Of a stretch of DNA of 60,824 nucleotides, positions 33,457 through 42,015 are shown piece after piece (position 1 is the first letter of the stretch; every line of letters begins with the position of its first letter). The notes under the pieces were generated by a model that was given only the letters and a program-made list of their open reading frames with translations, made no database searches and was not told the DNA's origin. This DNA is from Tissierellia bacterium KA00581 (GTDB taxonomy: Bacteria > Bacillota > Clostridia > Tissierellales > Peptoniphilaceae). The DNA is taken from the NCBI GenBank assembly GCA_001552895.1, contig KQ959635.1, forward strand, positions 1 through 60,824, read 5' to 3'. A program made the translations under genes and the position numbers.

Positions 33457-33982
33457 AGAAGAAGCGTTACAAAAATTACAAAATTTTTATGATTTGTATA
33501 ATGATGATGAGTTAGATTTTGATAAAGAAAAAGAAATCAAATACGATAATGATTTAAAAAATATAATTGAGTATTTAAGGCAACCTACTACATTAGCAGA
33601 ATTTTTAGGTTGGGAAGAGAATGAAATTTATATTTATTTTCAGAGTAAATATATGGTTAAAAATGACGAACTTTGCTTTTTAAATTATAAAAACGAGTGG
33701 CGTCAAGCTTGTAGTTATCAAGAGTTAATGGATATTAAACAACAAGCTAAAAAGGTTAAGCCTAAAAAGTATTATTTGAAGTTGAAATCTAAATATAATG
33801 AGTTTTTATACAGATATGAAAACGAAACTTATATCAATTTTGATTTAGAAAATGATTATTTTTTGGATTCAAAAGATGATTTTGACGATTGTAAAACACA
33901 ATTTACAGATGAAGAAATAAAACATATCAAATTACCAGAGCCTTTAACGATTGATATGTTTGATAAAATTGAGGTGGAGTAG
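33449..33982 (+). CDS. DUF1642-like phage protein (177 aa)
   Basis: 177 residues. The C-terminal third (YYLKLKSKYNEFLYRYENETYIN, then TQFTDEEIKHIKLPEPL) resembles the DUF1642-type ending in which FT-x-EEI follows a beta-rich module. That C-terminal module is paralogous to the 70-residue gene at 34190. The first half is helical with a LGWEENEIYIYFQSKYMVK section. Function unknown. AAGGAG site. Confidence 0.65.
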   Translation: MNREEALQKLQNFYDLYNDDELDFDKEKEIKYDNDLKNIIEYLRQPTTLAEFLGWEENEIYIYFQSKYMVKNDELCFLNYKNEWRQACSYQELMDIKQQAKKVKPKKYYLKLKSKYNEFLYRYENETYINFDLENDYFLDSKDDFDDCKTQFTDEEIKHIKLPEPLTIDMFDKIEVE

Positions 33983-34189
33983 ATGAGCGTTATAGCGAAA
34001 GAATGCATTGTTGGTTACTATGATAAAGATGGAGAATATAATGAAATTGAATTAAAACAAAATAAAGAATATACTATTTCTTTTAAAGCAAAATTAGAAC
34101 ATACAGATGGAGATTTACTAATATTTAATGCTCATAATTGTATAGAAATAAGTGTTGATGATATCACAGGAATAAACGAGGTGGAATAG
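33983..34189 (+). CDS. Small beta-rich phage protein (68 aa)
   Basis: 68 residues, apparently a small beta barrel (KECIVGYYDKDGEYNEIELKQNKEYTISFKAK). It begins one base after the previous stop at the junction GAGGTGGAGTAGATGA, whose AGGTGG is both coding sequence for the previous protein and ribosome site. No family recognised. Confidence 0.6.
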   Translation: MSVIAKECIVGYYDKDGEYNEIELKQNKEYTISFKAKLEHTDGDLLIFNAHNCIEISVDDITGINEVE

Positions 34190-34402
34190 ATGAAACGTTA
34201 TAAACTAAAACACAAATATTTGAAAGGTTTTGAATTTTCAAATTATAATTATCTAAATTATGATAAATTACAAGAACAATTTTATTTAGAAAGTGAAGAA
34301 GAAACAGAAGATTATCAAACGATATTTAGTGATGAAGAAATAGAAAAATTAGTAGAAAAATGGCTTAATCTACTAGATTGGATAATGGAAGAGGTGGAGT
34401 AG
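34190..34402 (+). CDS. Small paralogue of the DUF1642-like C-terminal module (70 aa)
   Basis: 70 residues. RYKLKHKYLKGFEFSNYN and the ending TIFSDEEIEKL align with YYLKLKSKYNEFLYRYEN and TQFTDEEIKHI in the protein at 33449. It is probably a duplicated, free-standing version. It begins directly after the stop of its neighbour at a repeated junction motif. Confidence 0.6.
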   Translation: MKRYKLKHKYLKGFEFSNYNYLNYDKLQEQFYLESEEETEDYQTIFSDEEIEKLVEKWLNLLDWIMEEVE

Positions 34403-34699
34403 ATGAAAAAAATATCAAAAAAAGCAGTTGAGATAGTAGAGAAATATGGTGATATTGATAAAATTGTAGGAAAAGAACGGGAATATCTTTTAAAACAAAT
34501 AGATAAATTATATCCTAATTTTACAGTTGACTGCGGTATTTGGGATATGAAATTAACGGAAAAATATTATGGAGAATTTCAACAAGACGGACAATACTGT
34601 TCACAATCAGCAATGGGAGAAACAGGGGATTGTTTTAGAGGGACTTATTATTTTCCCACAACAGATGGAAGATATTTAGCTGTAAGTTATGATTGTTAA
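34403..34699 (+). CDS. Phage protein of unknown function (98 aa)
   Basis: 98 residues: a helical N-terminal half (KKISKKAVEIVEKYGDI) and a glycine/tyrosine-rich C-terminal half with three cysteines (CGIWD, CSQS, CFRGTYY). It starts at the third GAGGTGGAGTAGATGA junction. No family recognised. Confidence 0.6.
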   Translation: MKKISKKAVEIVEKYGDIDKIVGKEREYLLKQIDKLYPNFTVDCGIWDMKLTEKYYGEFQQDGQYCSQSAMGETGDCFRGTYYFPTTDGRYLAVSYDC

Positions 34700-34714
34700 G
34701 GAAGAGGAATAGAT

Positions 34715-35044
34715 ATGAAAGAGGGAATGAGAGATATTTTAAAAGAATATGAAAATGTGATATATAACTTAAATTGTAGTTATGAATTTTTAAAAAGTAG
34801 AGAAATTATAAATACAGAAGTTTTTAAAAAGGCTTTAAATGATTGTATAGAGTATTTAGATAGGCTTTTGAAGAATTTAAGTGAAAAAGAAAGAAGAATT
34901 TTGATTTTAAAATTTGGTTTAAATGGTGAAAAGGCTCTAAGTTTAACGGAAATTGCTGATATTGAGAATTTATCAACCATAAAAGTTAGAGCTATTATTA
35001 TTAAAGCTTTAAGGAGGATAGAAAATGATTTTGAAAAAATATAA
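34715..35044 (+). CDS. Sigma-70 region-4-like regulator
   Basis: 109 residues. The C-terminal half (about 48-105: LSEKERRILILKFGLNGEKALSLTEIADIENLSTIKVRAIIIKALRRI) closely follows sigma-factor region 4, including the helix-turn-helix. There is no region 2. It may be a sigma-like regulator of phage genes. GAAGAGG site. Confidence 0.78.
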   Translation: MKEGMRDILKEYENVIYNLNCSYEFLKSREIINTEVFKKALNDCIEYLDRLLKNLSEKERRILILKFGLNGEKALSLTEIADIENLSTIKVRAIIIKALRRIENDFEKI

Positions 35045-35192
35045 AACAAAGGATTTAATTAATGAGCTTATAAAACGTGGTGCATATCTTGATTTTGATG
35101 TGGAAATATCCCACGGGAAAATTAATGAGATTTTACGAACTTATAAAAATATCCTGATTTTAAATGAGGAAGATTATGAAAAAGGACGTTAA
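35025..35192 (+). CDS. Small phage protein (55 aa) overlapping its neighbours
   Basis: The ATG at 35025 follows AAGGAGG, which is a better site than its neighbours have. It overlaps the end of the sigma-like gene by 20 bp and the next gene by 17 bp. The product is basic and helical (KKYKTKDLINELIKRGAYLDF). No family recognised, but site and position support coding. Confidence 0.6.
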   Translation: MILKKYKTKDLINELIKRGAYLDFDVEISHGKINEILRTYKNILILNEEDYEKGR

Positions 35193-35385
35193 TTTAAAGA
35201 TTTTAGAAAGGTATGGATTTAAGCTTTATAAAAGACCTAAAGAGAATGTATATCTTTTTAAAAAAGGTGATAGCTTGATTTTTGTAAACTTAGATTTAAA
35301 ACTTATTGAGTTTAGAGGAGATATCTCTTTGAGTTTTAAAGCTTATAAGTTGTTGTTGGATTTTGTTTTTAATAAATATATTTAG
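35176..35385 (+). CDS. Small phage protein (69 aa)
   Basis: 69 residues from ATG 35176 (GAGGAAG site); an in-frame ATG at 35164 overlaps that site. Basic and hydrophobic, with an alpha/beta pattern (YGFKLYKRPKENVYLFKKG). No family recognised. Confidence 0.55.
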   Translation: MKKDVNLKILERYGFKLYKRPKENVYLFKKGDSLIFVNLDLKLIEFRGDISLSFKAYKLLLDFVFNKYI

Positions 35386-35394
35386 GAGGTTTAG

Positions 35395-35784
35395 ATGAAT
35401 AATTTAAAATTTAGAGCTTGGGATAAAGCTAATAAAGAGATGTTAAAAATAGATGTTATAGATTTTTTCTTTAAAGAAATACGAGTTTTTAAAAATGATG
35501 GTGGTTGTTTCTCAATGAAATTTCAAGATATTGAAATAATGCAGTCAACAGGACTTAAAGATAAAAACGGCAAAGAAATTTTTGAAGGAGATATTTTAAA
35601 GACAAGAACTAGAGGTTTTGTATTTGTTAAAAGACAAGACGGAAATTCAACTGTAAAATATCAGTCTGGAGCTAATACTACTACAACAGTTACATTATCT
35701 CATTTTATGGATAATTACAAAGTTGTAATAGCAGGAAACATATACAAAAATAAAGGGTTGTTGGAAAATGCAAGAATTGAATAA
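35395..35784 (+). CDS. YopX-family phage protein
   Basis: 129 residues. It starts LKFRAWDKANKEML and contains IEIMQSTGLKDKNGKEIFEGDILKT and a late VIAGNIYKN, the diagnostic YopX pattern. YopX proteins are common in Gram-positive phages; function is unsettled. AGGAGG site. Its stop overlaps the next ATG. Confidence 0.92.
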   Translation: MNNLKFRAWDKANKEMLKIDVIDFFFKEIRVFKNDGGCFSMKFQDIEIMQSTGLKDKNGKEIFEGDILKTRTRGFVFVKRQDGNSTVKYQSGANTTTTVTLSHFMDNYKVVIAGNIYKNKGLLENARIE

Positions 35785-36283
35785 AAAAATAATTGAATGG
35801 GCGAAAGATAGAAAAATTGATAAGAAAGGTACTCTTGAAGGGCAGGCGATTAAGACAATCGAGGAAATATCCGAACTTATTAAAGGCATTTGTAAAGATA
35901 ATATTGACTTAATTAAAGACTCAATAGGTGATGTGTATGTAACTTTGGTTATTGGAAATATGTTGTCTGATTATAAAAAAGACTTACAAAATATAGTAAA
36001 GCTTCAACATAAGTATTTTGAAACATTTGGTTCTAAAAGAAGTGCAAATAAAATTAAAGAAAAAGCAAAACTTTTAAAAGGTTTAAATGATTGTATAGGA
36101 TATATGGTAAATAACTTATGCTATGGAATATGTTTAGGTGGCATAGTCGCATGGCTTATAGATATAGCAAGCTACTACAATACAAACTTAAAAGAATGTG
36201 TAAAACTTGCATATGATGAAATAGCTAATAGGAAAGGCAAAATTATAGACGGTCAATTTGTTAAAGAAAGTGATTTGAAATAA
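35768..36283 (+). CDS. MazG-like NTP pyrophosphohydrolase
   Basis: 171 residues. The N-terminal part (about 1-95) has the MazG-like helical core: GQAIKTIEEISELIKGICK with E-x2-E metal ligands and DSIGDVYVTLVIGNML with E/D-x3-D equivalents. It probably hydrolyses unusual nucleoside triphosphates. The C-terminal third is helical with a hydrophobic segment. It overlaps YopX by 17 bp. Confidence 0.82.
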   Translation: MQELNKKIIEWAKDRKIDKKGTLEGQAIKTIEEISELIKGICKDNIDLIKDSIGDVYVTLVIGNMLSDYKKDLQNIVKLQHKYFETFGSKRSANKIKEKAKLLKGLNDCIGYMVNNLCYGICLGGIVAWLIDIASYYNTNLKECVKLAYDEIANRKGKIIDGQFVKESDLK

Positions 36284-36567
36284 TGGATACTACTAAAAAT
36301 TATAAAAATCTTGCATCTAGTATTGTATTATTAGCGATAGAGGATACTATAAAAGCGATACAAGGTAAACGTCCTACTGGAATTAATTTACCATTAAAAA
36401 AAATAAATTTTGAAGAAATCATACAAGAAAATTACAGATTTTTTAAATCTGATTGGTTTGCTACAATTTCTGATTTAGACGGAAATAAGTTAGTAAAACT
36501 TTTTGAGGATAACAAAGAATATATTAAAAAGAATGGTAAAATAAGAGGTTTTAAATGGGAGATATAA
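36283..36567 (+). CDS. Phage protein of unknown function (94 aa)
   Basis: 94 residues; starts at an ATG sharing a base with the previous stop (TAATG). Helical N-terminus followed by ENYRFFKSDWFATISDLDG, a pattern shared by small uncharacterised phage proteins. It overlaps the next gene by 13 bp. Confidence 0.65.
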   Translation: MDTTKNYKNLASSIVLLAIEDTIKAIQGKRPTGINLPLKKINFEEIIQENYRFFKSDWFATISDLDGNKLVKLFEDNKEYIKKNGKIRGFKWEI

Positions 36568-36974
36568 AACAAGAGTTAAAAAATATAAAATATTTAGATT
36601 TTAAAATTAATTCAAGTATTGAAGAACTTGAAAGACTCAAATCTTATCAAGACTTATTAAAAGGTATTGATTATACCAAAGATAAGGTACAATCTTCAAA
36701 TAAGTTTGATATATCAGATACTATTATAAAAATTGTAGATTTAGAGTTACAGATTAGTAAAGATATAAATACTTTAATAAAAAAGAAAAATGAATTAAAA
36801 TTCCAAATAGCTATTTTAGAACCTACTATGTATCAGATATTGTATTTAAGATATTTTAAATATCTTTCTTGGTCTGAAATTTCATCACAAATTTATTACA
36901 GTGAGGGCTATGTAAAAAAACTTCATTGCATTGCATTAGAGATTTTAAGAAAAGAGGTTACAAAAAGTCGATAA
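36555..36974 (+). CDS. ArpU/RinA-type late transcription regulator
   Basis: 139 residues. Helical N-terminal part, then a sigma-region-4-like C-terminal half (about 95-135: MYQILYLRYFKYLSWSEISSQIYYSEGYVKKLHCIALEIL), as in ArpU-like late regulators. It is the last early gene and lies just upstream of a candidate activator-dependent late promoter. Confidence 0.82.
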   Translation: MGDIKQELKNIKYLDFKINSSIEELERLKSYQDLLKGIDYTKDKVQSSNKFDISDTIIKIVDLELQISKDINTLIKKKNELKFQIAILEPTMYQILYLRYFKYLSWSEISSQIYYSEGYVKKLHCIALEILRKEVTKSR

Positions 36975-37009
36975 ATATTACGAAATATTACTTCTTGACA
37001 TGGTATAAT
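36973..37009 (+). promoter_or_regulatory. Candidate activator-dependent late promoter
   Basis: TGGTATAAT (37001-37009) is an extended -10 with no good -35. Two direct repeats AAATATTAC (36973-36981 and 36983-36991), 10 bp apart, lie at the -35 position. This fits control by the ArpU-like protein encoded just upstream. Confidence 0.55.
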
Positions 37010-37126
37010 AGTATTGTGAAATAATAAAGATGCATAGAAATCCTCTTATATAAATGTAACAACAAATGTATTCTGGTTAAACTAACTTTTTAAATATTTG
37101 CAAAGTTATTTCACAAATAGTGGCAT

Positions 37127-37157
37127 AAAGCGATGTATTTATTATGTCGCTTTTTTT
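37127..37157 (+). terminator. Terminator before the methyltransferase gene
   Basis: AAAGCGA (37127-37133) pairs with TCGCTTT (37147-37153), with further T residues to 37157. It lies between the late promoter candidate and the ParB-methyltransferase start, so early transcripts may end here. Confidence 0.75.
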
Positions 37158-37187
37158 GTTGCTGAAATAATAAGAAAGGTGGATAAA

Positions 37188-38483
37188 ATGAAGATTGAAA
37201 AAATAGATATAAATTCGCTTAGAGAATATGAAAACAATGCAAAAATTCATACACAAGAACAGATTGAGCAGATTTGCAATTCGATTAAAAAATTTGGCAA
37301 TAATGACCCGATAGCTGTTGATGAAAATAATGTAATCATCGAGGAACACGGTCGTTTATACGCTCTTAAACAGTTAGGTTATGAAGAAGTTGAGATAATT
37401 AGACTAACTCACTTAACTGATGAAGAAAAGAAAGCTTACATACTTGCACATAATAAACTTACTATGAATACTGGTTTTGATTTTGAAAAACTTGAAAAAG
37501 AATTGAAAAGTATTAGTTTCAATATGAACGACCTTGGGTTTGATGATTTTGATTTTGAAGAAGATAAAGAAAGTATTTATGATAAAATAAAAAATAACCC
37601 TATAAATTCCAATCTTTTTGAAACCTTTATAATTCCGCCTTTCTCGGTGTTTGATACTAGGAGTAAGTACTGGATAGATAGAAAAAATGAATGGATAGAT
37701 TTAGGGATTAAGTCTGAATTGGGTAGAGATGGCAAACTGTTATTTTGTGACAACTTAAGCAATGACTCTCTACCTCAAACGAGCATCTTTAATCCTGTTA
37801 TTTGTGAAGTGTGCTATAATTGGTTCGGTATAGATAACTCTGTTATACTTGACCCTTTTGCAGGTGGTAGTGTAAGAGGGATTGTTGCTGAAAAATTAGG
37901 AAATTCTTATATAGGGATTGATTTAAGAAAAGAACAAATAGAAGCGAATATAGTCAATGCTAAGGAGTGTAATTGTGATTTAGATAAAATCAATTGGATA
38001 GTTGGCAATTCGCAAAATGTTGATAACTATGTTGATAATGAAAGTGTGGATTTAATCTTTACTTGTCCGCCTTATTTTGATTTAGAAGTATATAGTGATG
38101 ATAAAGATGATATATCAAATATGGATTTTGAAGATTTTAAAGCTGTATATACTGATATTTTGGAAAAATGTGCTAATAAGTTAAAAAATAATAGATTTGC
38201 GATTGTTGTAATTTCAGATGTTAGAGATAATCAAGGAAGATACAGAGATTTAACTGGTATTACTAAACAGGCTTTTCTTAACAAAGGATTTTGCTTTTAT
38301 AATGATATTATTCTTGTGAATGTTGTTGGTAGTGCTGCACTTAGAGCTAGAAAGGCAATGGTTAATAGAAAAGTAACTAGAACCCATCAAAATATTCTTG
38401 TATTTTACAAAGGCAATACGAAAGAAATACAGAATAATTTTAAAGTTTTAGAAAATATGGATTATTCTTTAGAAGAATTTTAA
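37188..38483 (+). CDS. Fusion of ParB-like domain and DNA methyltransferase
   Basis: 431 residues from ATG 37188 (AAAGGTGG); an upstream in-frame start near 37098 has no site. The ParB N-terminal domain (about 1-100) reads EYENNAKIHTQEQIEQICNSIKKFGNNDPIAVDENNVIIEEHGRLYALKQLG in pieces, with EHGR instead of the usual GHGR. The methyltransferase domain has DPFAGGS (222-228) for S-adenosylmethionine and catalytic CPPYF (293-297), amino-methyltransferase type. Common next to phage terminases; it may protect DNA from restriction or modify packaging sites. Confidence 0.9.
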   Translation: MKIEKIDINSLREYENNAKIHTQEQIEQICNSIKKFGNNDPIAVDENNVIIEEHGRLYALKQLGYEEVEIIRLTHLTDEEKKAYILAHNKLTMNTGFDFEKLEKELKSISFNMNDLGFDDFDFEEDKESIYDKIKNNPINSNLFETFIIPPFSVFDTRSKYWIDRKNEWIDLGIKSELGRDGKLLFCDNLSNDSLPQTSIFNPVICEVCYNWFGIDNSVILDPFAGGSVRGIVAEKLGNSYIGIDLRKEQIEANIVNAKECNCDLDKINWIVGNSQNVDNYVDNESVDLIFTCPPYFDLEVYSDDKDDISNMDFEDFKAVYTDILEKCANKLKNNRFAIVVISDVRDNQGRYRDLTGITKQAFLNKGFCFYNDIILVNVVGSAALRARKAMVNRKVTRTHQNILVFYKGNTKEIQNNFKVLENMDYSLEEF

Positions 38484-38490
38484 AAAACTA

Positions 38491-38519
38491 TCGACATTTT
38501 TAAAGATAAATGTTAGAAT
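38491..38519 (+). promoter_or_regulatory. Promoter upstream of the 64-aa gene
   Basis: TCGACA (38491-38496), 17-bp spacer, TAGAAT (38514-38519), each one mismatch from consensus. Confidence 0.6.
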
Positions 38520-38561
38520 GTATTCATAATATGATAGATAATACGACAAAGGAGAAATATT

Positions 38562-38756
38562 ATGAATAATTTAATTGATTTGAAAGAAAGAGCGGAAATT
38601 GCAAAATATGAATTTAAAATAGGTTTGATTGATTATGATAGATGTAAAGAATTAGTAATGCCTTATATAAATTTAGCTAACGAAAAAAGCAAAGAATTAG
38701 CGAAAAAATATAATCAAAAAACTAAAAAAATAACTTTTACTGCTTATATAAGATAA
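38562..38756 (+). CDS. Small phage protein before terminase (64 aa)
   Basis: 64 residues with an AAAGGAG site. Helical; LIDYDRCKELVMPYINLANEKSKELAKKY reads like a small packaging-region protein. No family recognised. It has its own promoter and terminator. Confidence 0.65.
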   Translation: MNNLIDLKERAEIAKYEFKIGLIDYDRCKELVMPYINLANEKSKELAKKYNQKTKKITFTAYIR

Positions 38757-38761
38757 TATTT

Positions 38762-38786
38762 AAGACACTTTAACGAGTGTCTTTTT
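38762..38786 (+). terminator. Terminator before the terminase genes
   Basis: AAGACACT (38762-38769) pairs with AGTGTCTT (38776-38783), with T residues to 38786. Confidence 0.85.
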
Positions 38787-38811
38787 AATTACATAGAAAG
38801 GAGTGAGCCAA

Positions 38812-39396
38812 ATGGCAAAAGGCAAGTATCAACAATGGCTTGAGCCAGACGGCTTGCTTTTAATTGAGGGTTGGGCGAGAGATGGTTTAACAGAGAAACA
38901 GATTTGTAAAAATATGGATATTTCTAACTCAACATTAAGTGAATGGAAGTTGAAATATCCTGTAATATCGGAAGCCTTAAAAAGGAAGAAAGAAATAGTT
39001 GATAAAGAAGTTGAGAACGCATTGCTAAAGTCGGCAATGGGTTTTTTTTATGAAGAAGAAGTTATCGTCAAAGTTAAGGATAAAGAGGGTAACGAGCACG
39101 TTACACTAAAGAAAGTTAAACGGTATGAAAAGCCTAACTCAACAGCACAAATATTTTGGTTAAAAAATAGACAAAAGCAAAGTTGGAACTCTAACAAAGA
39201 TAAGTTAGATGAAAAAGAACAAGATATAAGAATAAAACATAGTGAAATCAAGCTAAAACAAGAAGAAATCAACACAGAATTAATTAAGGCTAATACTGAA
39301 TTAACTAAAGTAAAAACTGATAAATTAAGAGGTATTTCAGATGAAATAGAAGATTTAGAAGATTTAGAAACTAGGATATATGGTGATGAAAATTGA
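38812..39396 (+). CDS. Terminase small subunit
   Basis: 194 residues from ATG 38812, 8 nt after AAAGGAG; the in-frame TTG at 38803 lies on the site. An N-terminal helix-turn-helix (GLTEKQICKNMDISNSTLSEWKLKYPVISEALKRKKEIVDKEVENALLKSA in pieces) recognises the packaging site. The middle TAQIFWLKNRQKQSW motif and the coiled C-terminus are common in Terminase_5/small-subunit proteins of Gram-positive siphophages. Its stop overlaps the TTG start of the large subunit by 4 bp. Confidence 0.88.
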   Translation: MAKGKYQQWLEPDGLLLIEGWARDGLTEKQICKNMDISNSTLSEWKLKYPVISEALKRKKEIVDKEVENALLKSAMGFFYEEEVIVKVKDKEGNEHVTLKKVKRYEKPNSTAQIFWLKNRQKQSWNSNKDKLDEKEQDIRIKHSEIKLKQEEINTELIKANTELTKVKTDKLRGISDEIEDLEDLETRIYGDEN

Positions 39397-40685
39397 GGAA
39401 GAAAAAGACAATAGATTATCAGTTTTCACAAAAGCATATTGATTATATAAAAAACTGCTCTACACACGAGTATAACATAGCAGAGGGAGCAATCAGAAGT
39501 GGAAAGACTGTTGACCATATCTTTGATTTTGCACATAGTATAAAACGAAGTCGAGATAAATTATTTCTGGTTACAGCCTCAACAGTAGGACAAGCGAAAT
39601 TGGTTGTTGGAGATAGTAACGGATATGGGTTAGAATATATCTTTAGAGGACAATCACGATGGAGCAAATATAAGCAAAATGAAGCTTTAATTATAAAAGG
39701 TTATGATACAAAGTTTAAAGAAAAGATTGTTATATTTGCTGGTGGTGGTAAAGCTGATAGTTTTAAGTCTATCAGAGGGAACTCATATGGAATGTGGTTA
39801 GCTACTGAAATAAATTTACATCACGAAAACACAATTAAAGAGGCTTTTAACAGAACGGCTGCTGCGAAAGATAGAAAGATATATTGGGATTTAAACCCAG
39901 ACGCTCCAACTCATTTTATTTATAAAGATTATATAGATAAATATACTTCTAATCCTAAATTATCAGTGAATTATGGACACTTTTTGATTGATGATAATAT
40001 AACTATTAGTAAAGAGCGTTTAGATACAATTAAAGCACAATATTCTCCTGAAACGGTATGGTATAAGCGTGATATTTTAGGGTTAAGAGTATTGGCAGAG
40101 GGATTGATTTATAAAGAATTTGCTGATAATTCTGAAAAATATTTGATTGATTATGATAAGAACTATATTACAATAAATGTTGGCGTTGACTTTGGAGGTA
40201 ATAAGTCAAAACATACTTTTGTTGCCACTGCGATAACGACAGGATATAAAGAACTTGTCTGTCTAGCTTCTGAAAGACATGAGCCAGACACTCCAGACAC
40301 TTTGAATAATCAATTTTTACAGTTTGTTAAAAAAATATTAGCAAAATACGGAAGAATAGATTGTATTTTTGCAGATAATGCAGAACAAGTACTATTAAGA
40401 GGTTTACAAAAGACTTTATTAAATAATAATATAAATATAGCTGTTAAAAATTCAATTAAAAATGCGATAGTTGATAGAATTAGGATTGTTAATTCCTTAG
40501 TTGCAACTGGTCGCTTTTTTTATAAAAAAGATTGTGAAACTTTAGTTAGTGCTTTGCAGACTGCTGTTTTTGATGAAAAAGAACTTGATGATGTAAGACT
40601 TGACGATGGAACAAGTGATATAGATACATTAGACGCTTTTGAGTACAGTTTTGAGAAGTATTTAAAAGCATTGTCAATACTTTAG
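39393..40685 (+). CDS. Terminase large subunit (PBSX type)
   Basis: 430 residues. The packaging ATPase has a Walker A-like GAIRSGKT (32-39) and a probable Walker B ending in ATEIN. The RNase H-like nuclease domain has VGVDFGG, then CIFADNAEQ, and late DTLDAFEYSFEK as metal ligands. Start is a TTG in TTGA, overlapping the previous stop. Length is normal for the PBSX/XtmB group. Confidence 0.95.
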   Translation: MRKKKTIDYQFSQKHIDYIKNCSTHEYNIAEGAIRSGKTVDHIFDFAHSIKRSRDKLFLVTASTVGQAKLVVGDSNGYGLEYIFRGQSRWSKYKQNEALIIKGYDTKFKEKIVIFAGGGKADSFKSIRGNSYGMWLATEINLHHENTIKEAFNRTAAAKDRKIYWDLNPDAPTHFIYKDYIDKYTSNPKLSVNYGHFLIDDNITISKERLDTIKAQYSPETVWYKRDILGLRVLAEGLIYKEFADNSEKYLIDYDKNYITINVGVDFGGNKSKHTFVATAITTGYKELVCLASERHEPDTPDTLNNQFLQFVKKILAKYGRIDCIFADNAEQVLLRGLQKTLLNNNINIAVKNSIKNAIVDRIRIVNSLVATGRFFYKKDCETLVSALQTAVFDEKELDDVRLDDGTSDIDTLDAFEYSFEKYLKALSIL

Positions 40686-40700
40686 AAAGGGGATAGATGA

Positions 40701-42014
40701 TTGATTAATTTAGTGAATGAGATTAGGCTAAGATGTGGTTATCAACGTGATTATAGCAATATAGATAATAATTTTAAATTATGGCTTAATTGTTATCACG
40801 GTGAGCCGTTTTGGTTAGATACAAAAGTTAATAAAGAAAGTTTAAATTTGTGTAGCTCTATACCGTCTGAACTTGCAAGACTTGTAACTTTAGAGTTAGA
40901 AACGAGTGTAAGTAATGAGGAGTTAAACGAAATTTATCAAAGAATTATAAGAAAAATAAGAACTATAACTGAATATGGTTTGGCTTTAGGCGGTGTTATT
41001 TTAAAGCCTTATTTGAAAAATAAACAAATAGAGGTTGATGTAACAACTCCTGATATGTATGTTATTTTAGGCTTTAACAGTTTTGGAGATATAAAGCATA
41101 TTGCCTTTATTGATAGACTTAGAAAAGTTGAAAAAGATAGATATGTATATTATACAAGGCTTGAAGAACATTTAATAAAAGATAAGTATTTTATAAGAAA
41201 TACAGCTTATAAGTCGTTTGATGTAACACAATTAGGAACTCAAATAGCTTTAAATAGTGTTGAACAATGGGCTACATTAAAAGAACAAGAAGTCATTAAT
41301 AGAAAAGATCCTTTATTTGCTTATTTTAAAAATCCACAAGCAAATAATCTTGATTTAAGAAGTCAAGAGGGGATAAGCTGTTTTGCAAAAGCTATTTCAT
41401 TAATACAAGACGCAGACGAGCAATATCAAAGAACGATTTGGGAGTATAAAGGCTCTGAACTTGCTATTGACGCAGATATAACAGTTTTAAAAAATACAGA
41501 TGAATTGCCAGTCGGTAAAGAAAGGTTATTTAGAAACTTAGGTTCACAAGTTAAAGACGATTTTTACAATGTTTTTAGTCCTGCTATTCGTGATATTAGC
41601 TTATTTAATGGCTTAAATGAGATATTAAGACAAATAGAGTTTATTTGTGGTTTAGCTTATGGTACTTTTTCAAAAAATACAGAAACAGAAAAAACGGCAA
41701 CAGAAATAAAAGCAAGTAAACAAAGAAGCTTTTCAACTGTAAAAGATATTCAAAACGAGCTTGAAAGAACTTTAAGACAATTTGTTGAGATATTAAGTTA
41801 TTGGCTAAAGATTAATGAAGAATATGATATAAACTTTGATTTTGATGATAGTTTAGTTATCGATAGTGAAACCGAAAGAACTGTTAAATTACAAGAGGTT
41901 GCAACTGGTATTATAACTAAAGAGAGGTATTTACAAGAAGTTTACGGACTTGAAGATACTACAGAATGGATCCCACAAGAAAGCAAAGTAAAAGACGTTT
42001 TAGAGGAAGAATAA
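40701..42014 (+). CDS. SPP1-type portal protein
   Basis: 437 residues. It has the layout of SPP1/Gp6-type portals: CYHGEPFW near the start, TEYGLALGGVILKPYLKNKQIEVDVTTPDMY, and a late IEFICGLAYGTFSKNTETEKTATEIKASKQRSF segment. It forms the dodecameric portal through which DNA is packed. Start is TTG at 40701, 8 nt after AAAGGGG. It precedes the minor capsid protein by one base. Confidence 0.92.
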   Translation: MINLVNEIRLRCGYQRDYSNIDNNFKLWLNCYHGEPFWLDTKVNKESLNLCSSIPSELARLVTLELETSVSNEELNEIYQRIIRKIRTITEYGLALGGVILKPYLKNKQIEVDVTTPDMYVILGFNSFGDIKHIAFIDRLRKVEKDRYVYYTRLEEHLIKDKYFIRNTAYKSFDVTQLGTQIALNSVEQWATLKEQEVINRKDPLFAYFKNPQANNLDLRSQEGISCFAKAISLIQDADEQYQRTIWEYKGSELAIDADITVLKNTDELPVGKERLFRNLGSQVKDDFYNVFSPAIRDISLFNGLNEILRQIEFICGLAYGTFSKNTETEKTATEIKASKQRSFSTVKDIQNELERTLRQFVEILSYWLKINEEYDINFDFDDSLVIDSETERTVKLQEVATGIITKERYLQEVYGLEDTTEWIPQESKVKDVLEEE

Positions 42015-42015
42015 A

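Noticed and set aside
37098-37187. N-terminal extension of the ParB-methyltransferase
   Set aside because: The frame crosses a terminator and has no ribosome site. ATG 37188 after AAAGGTGG begins the ParB homology.
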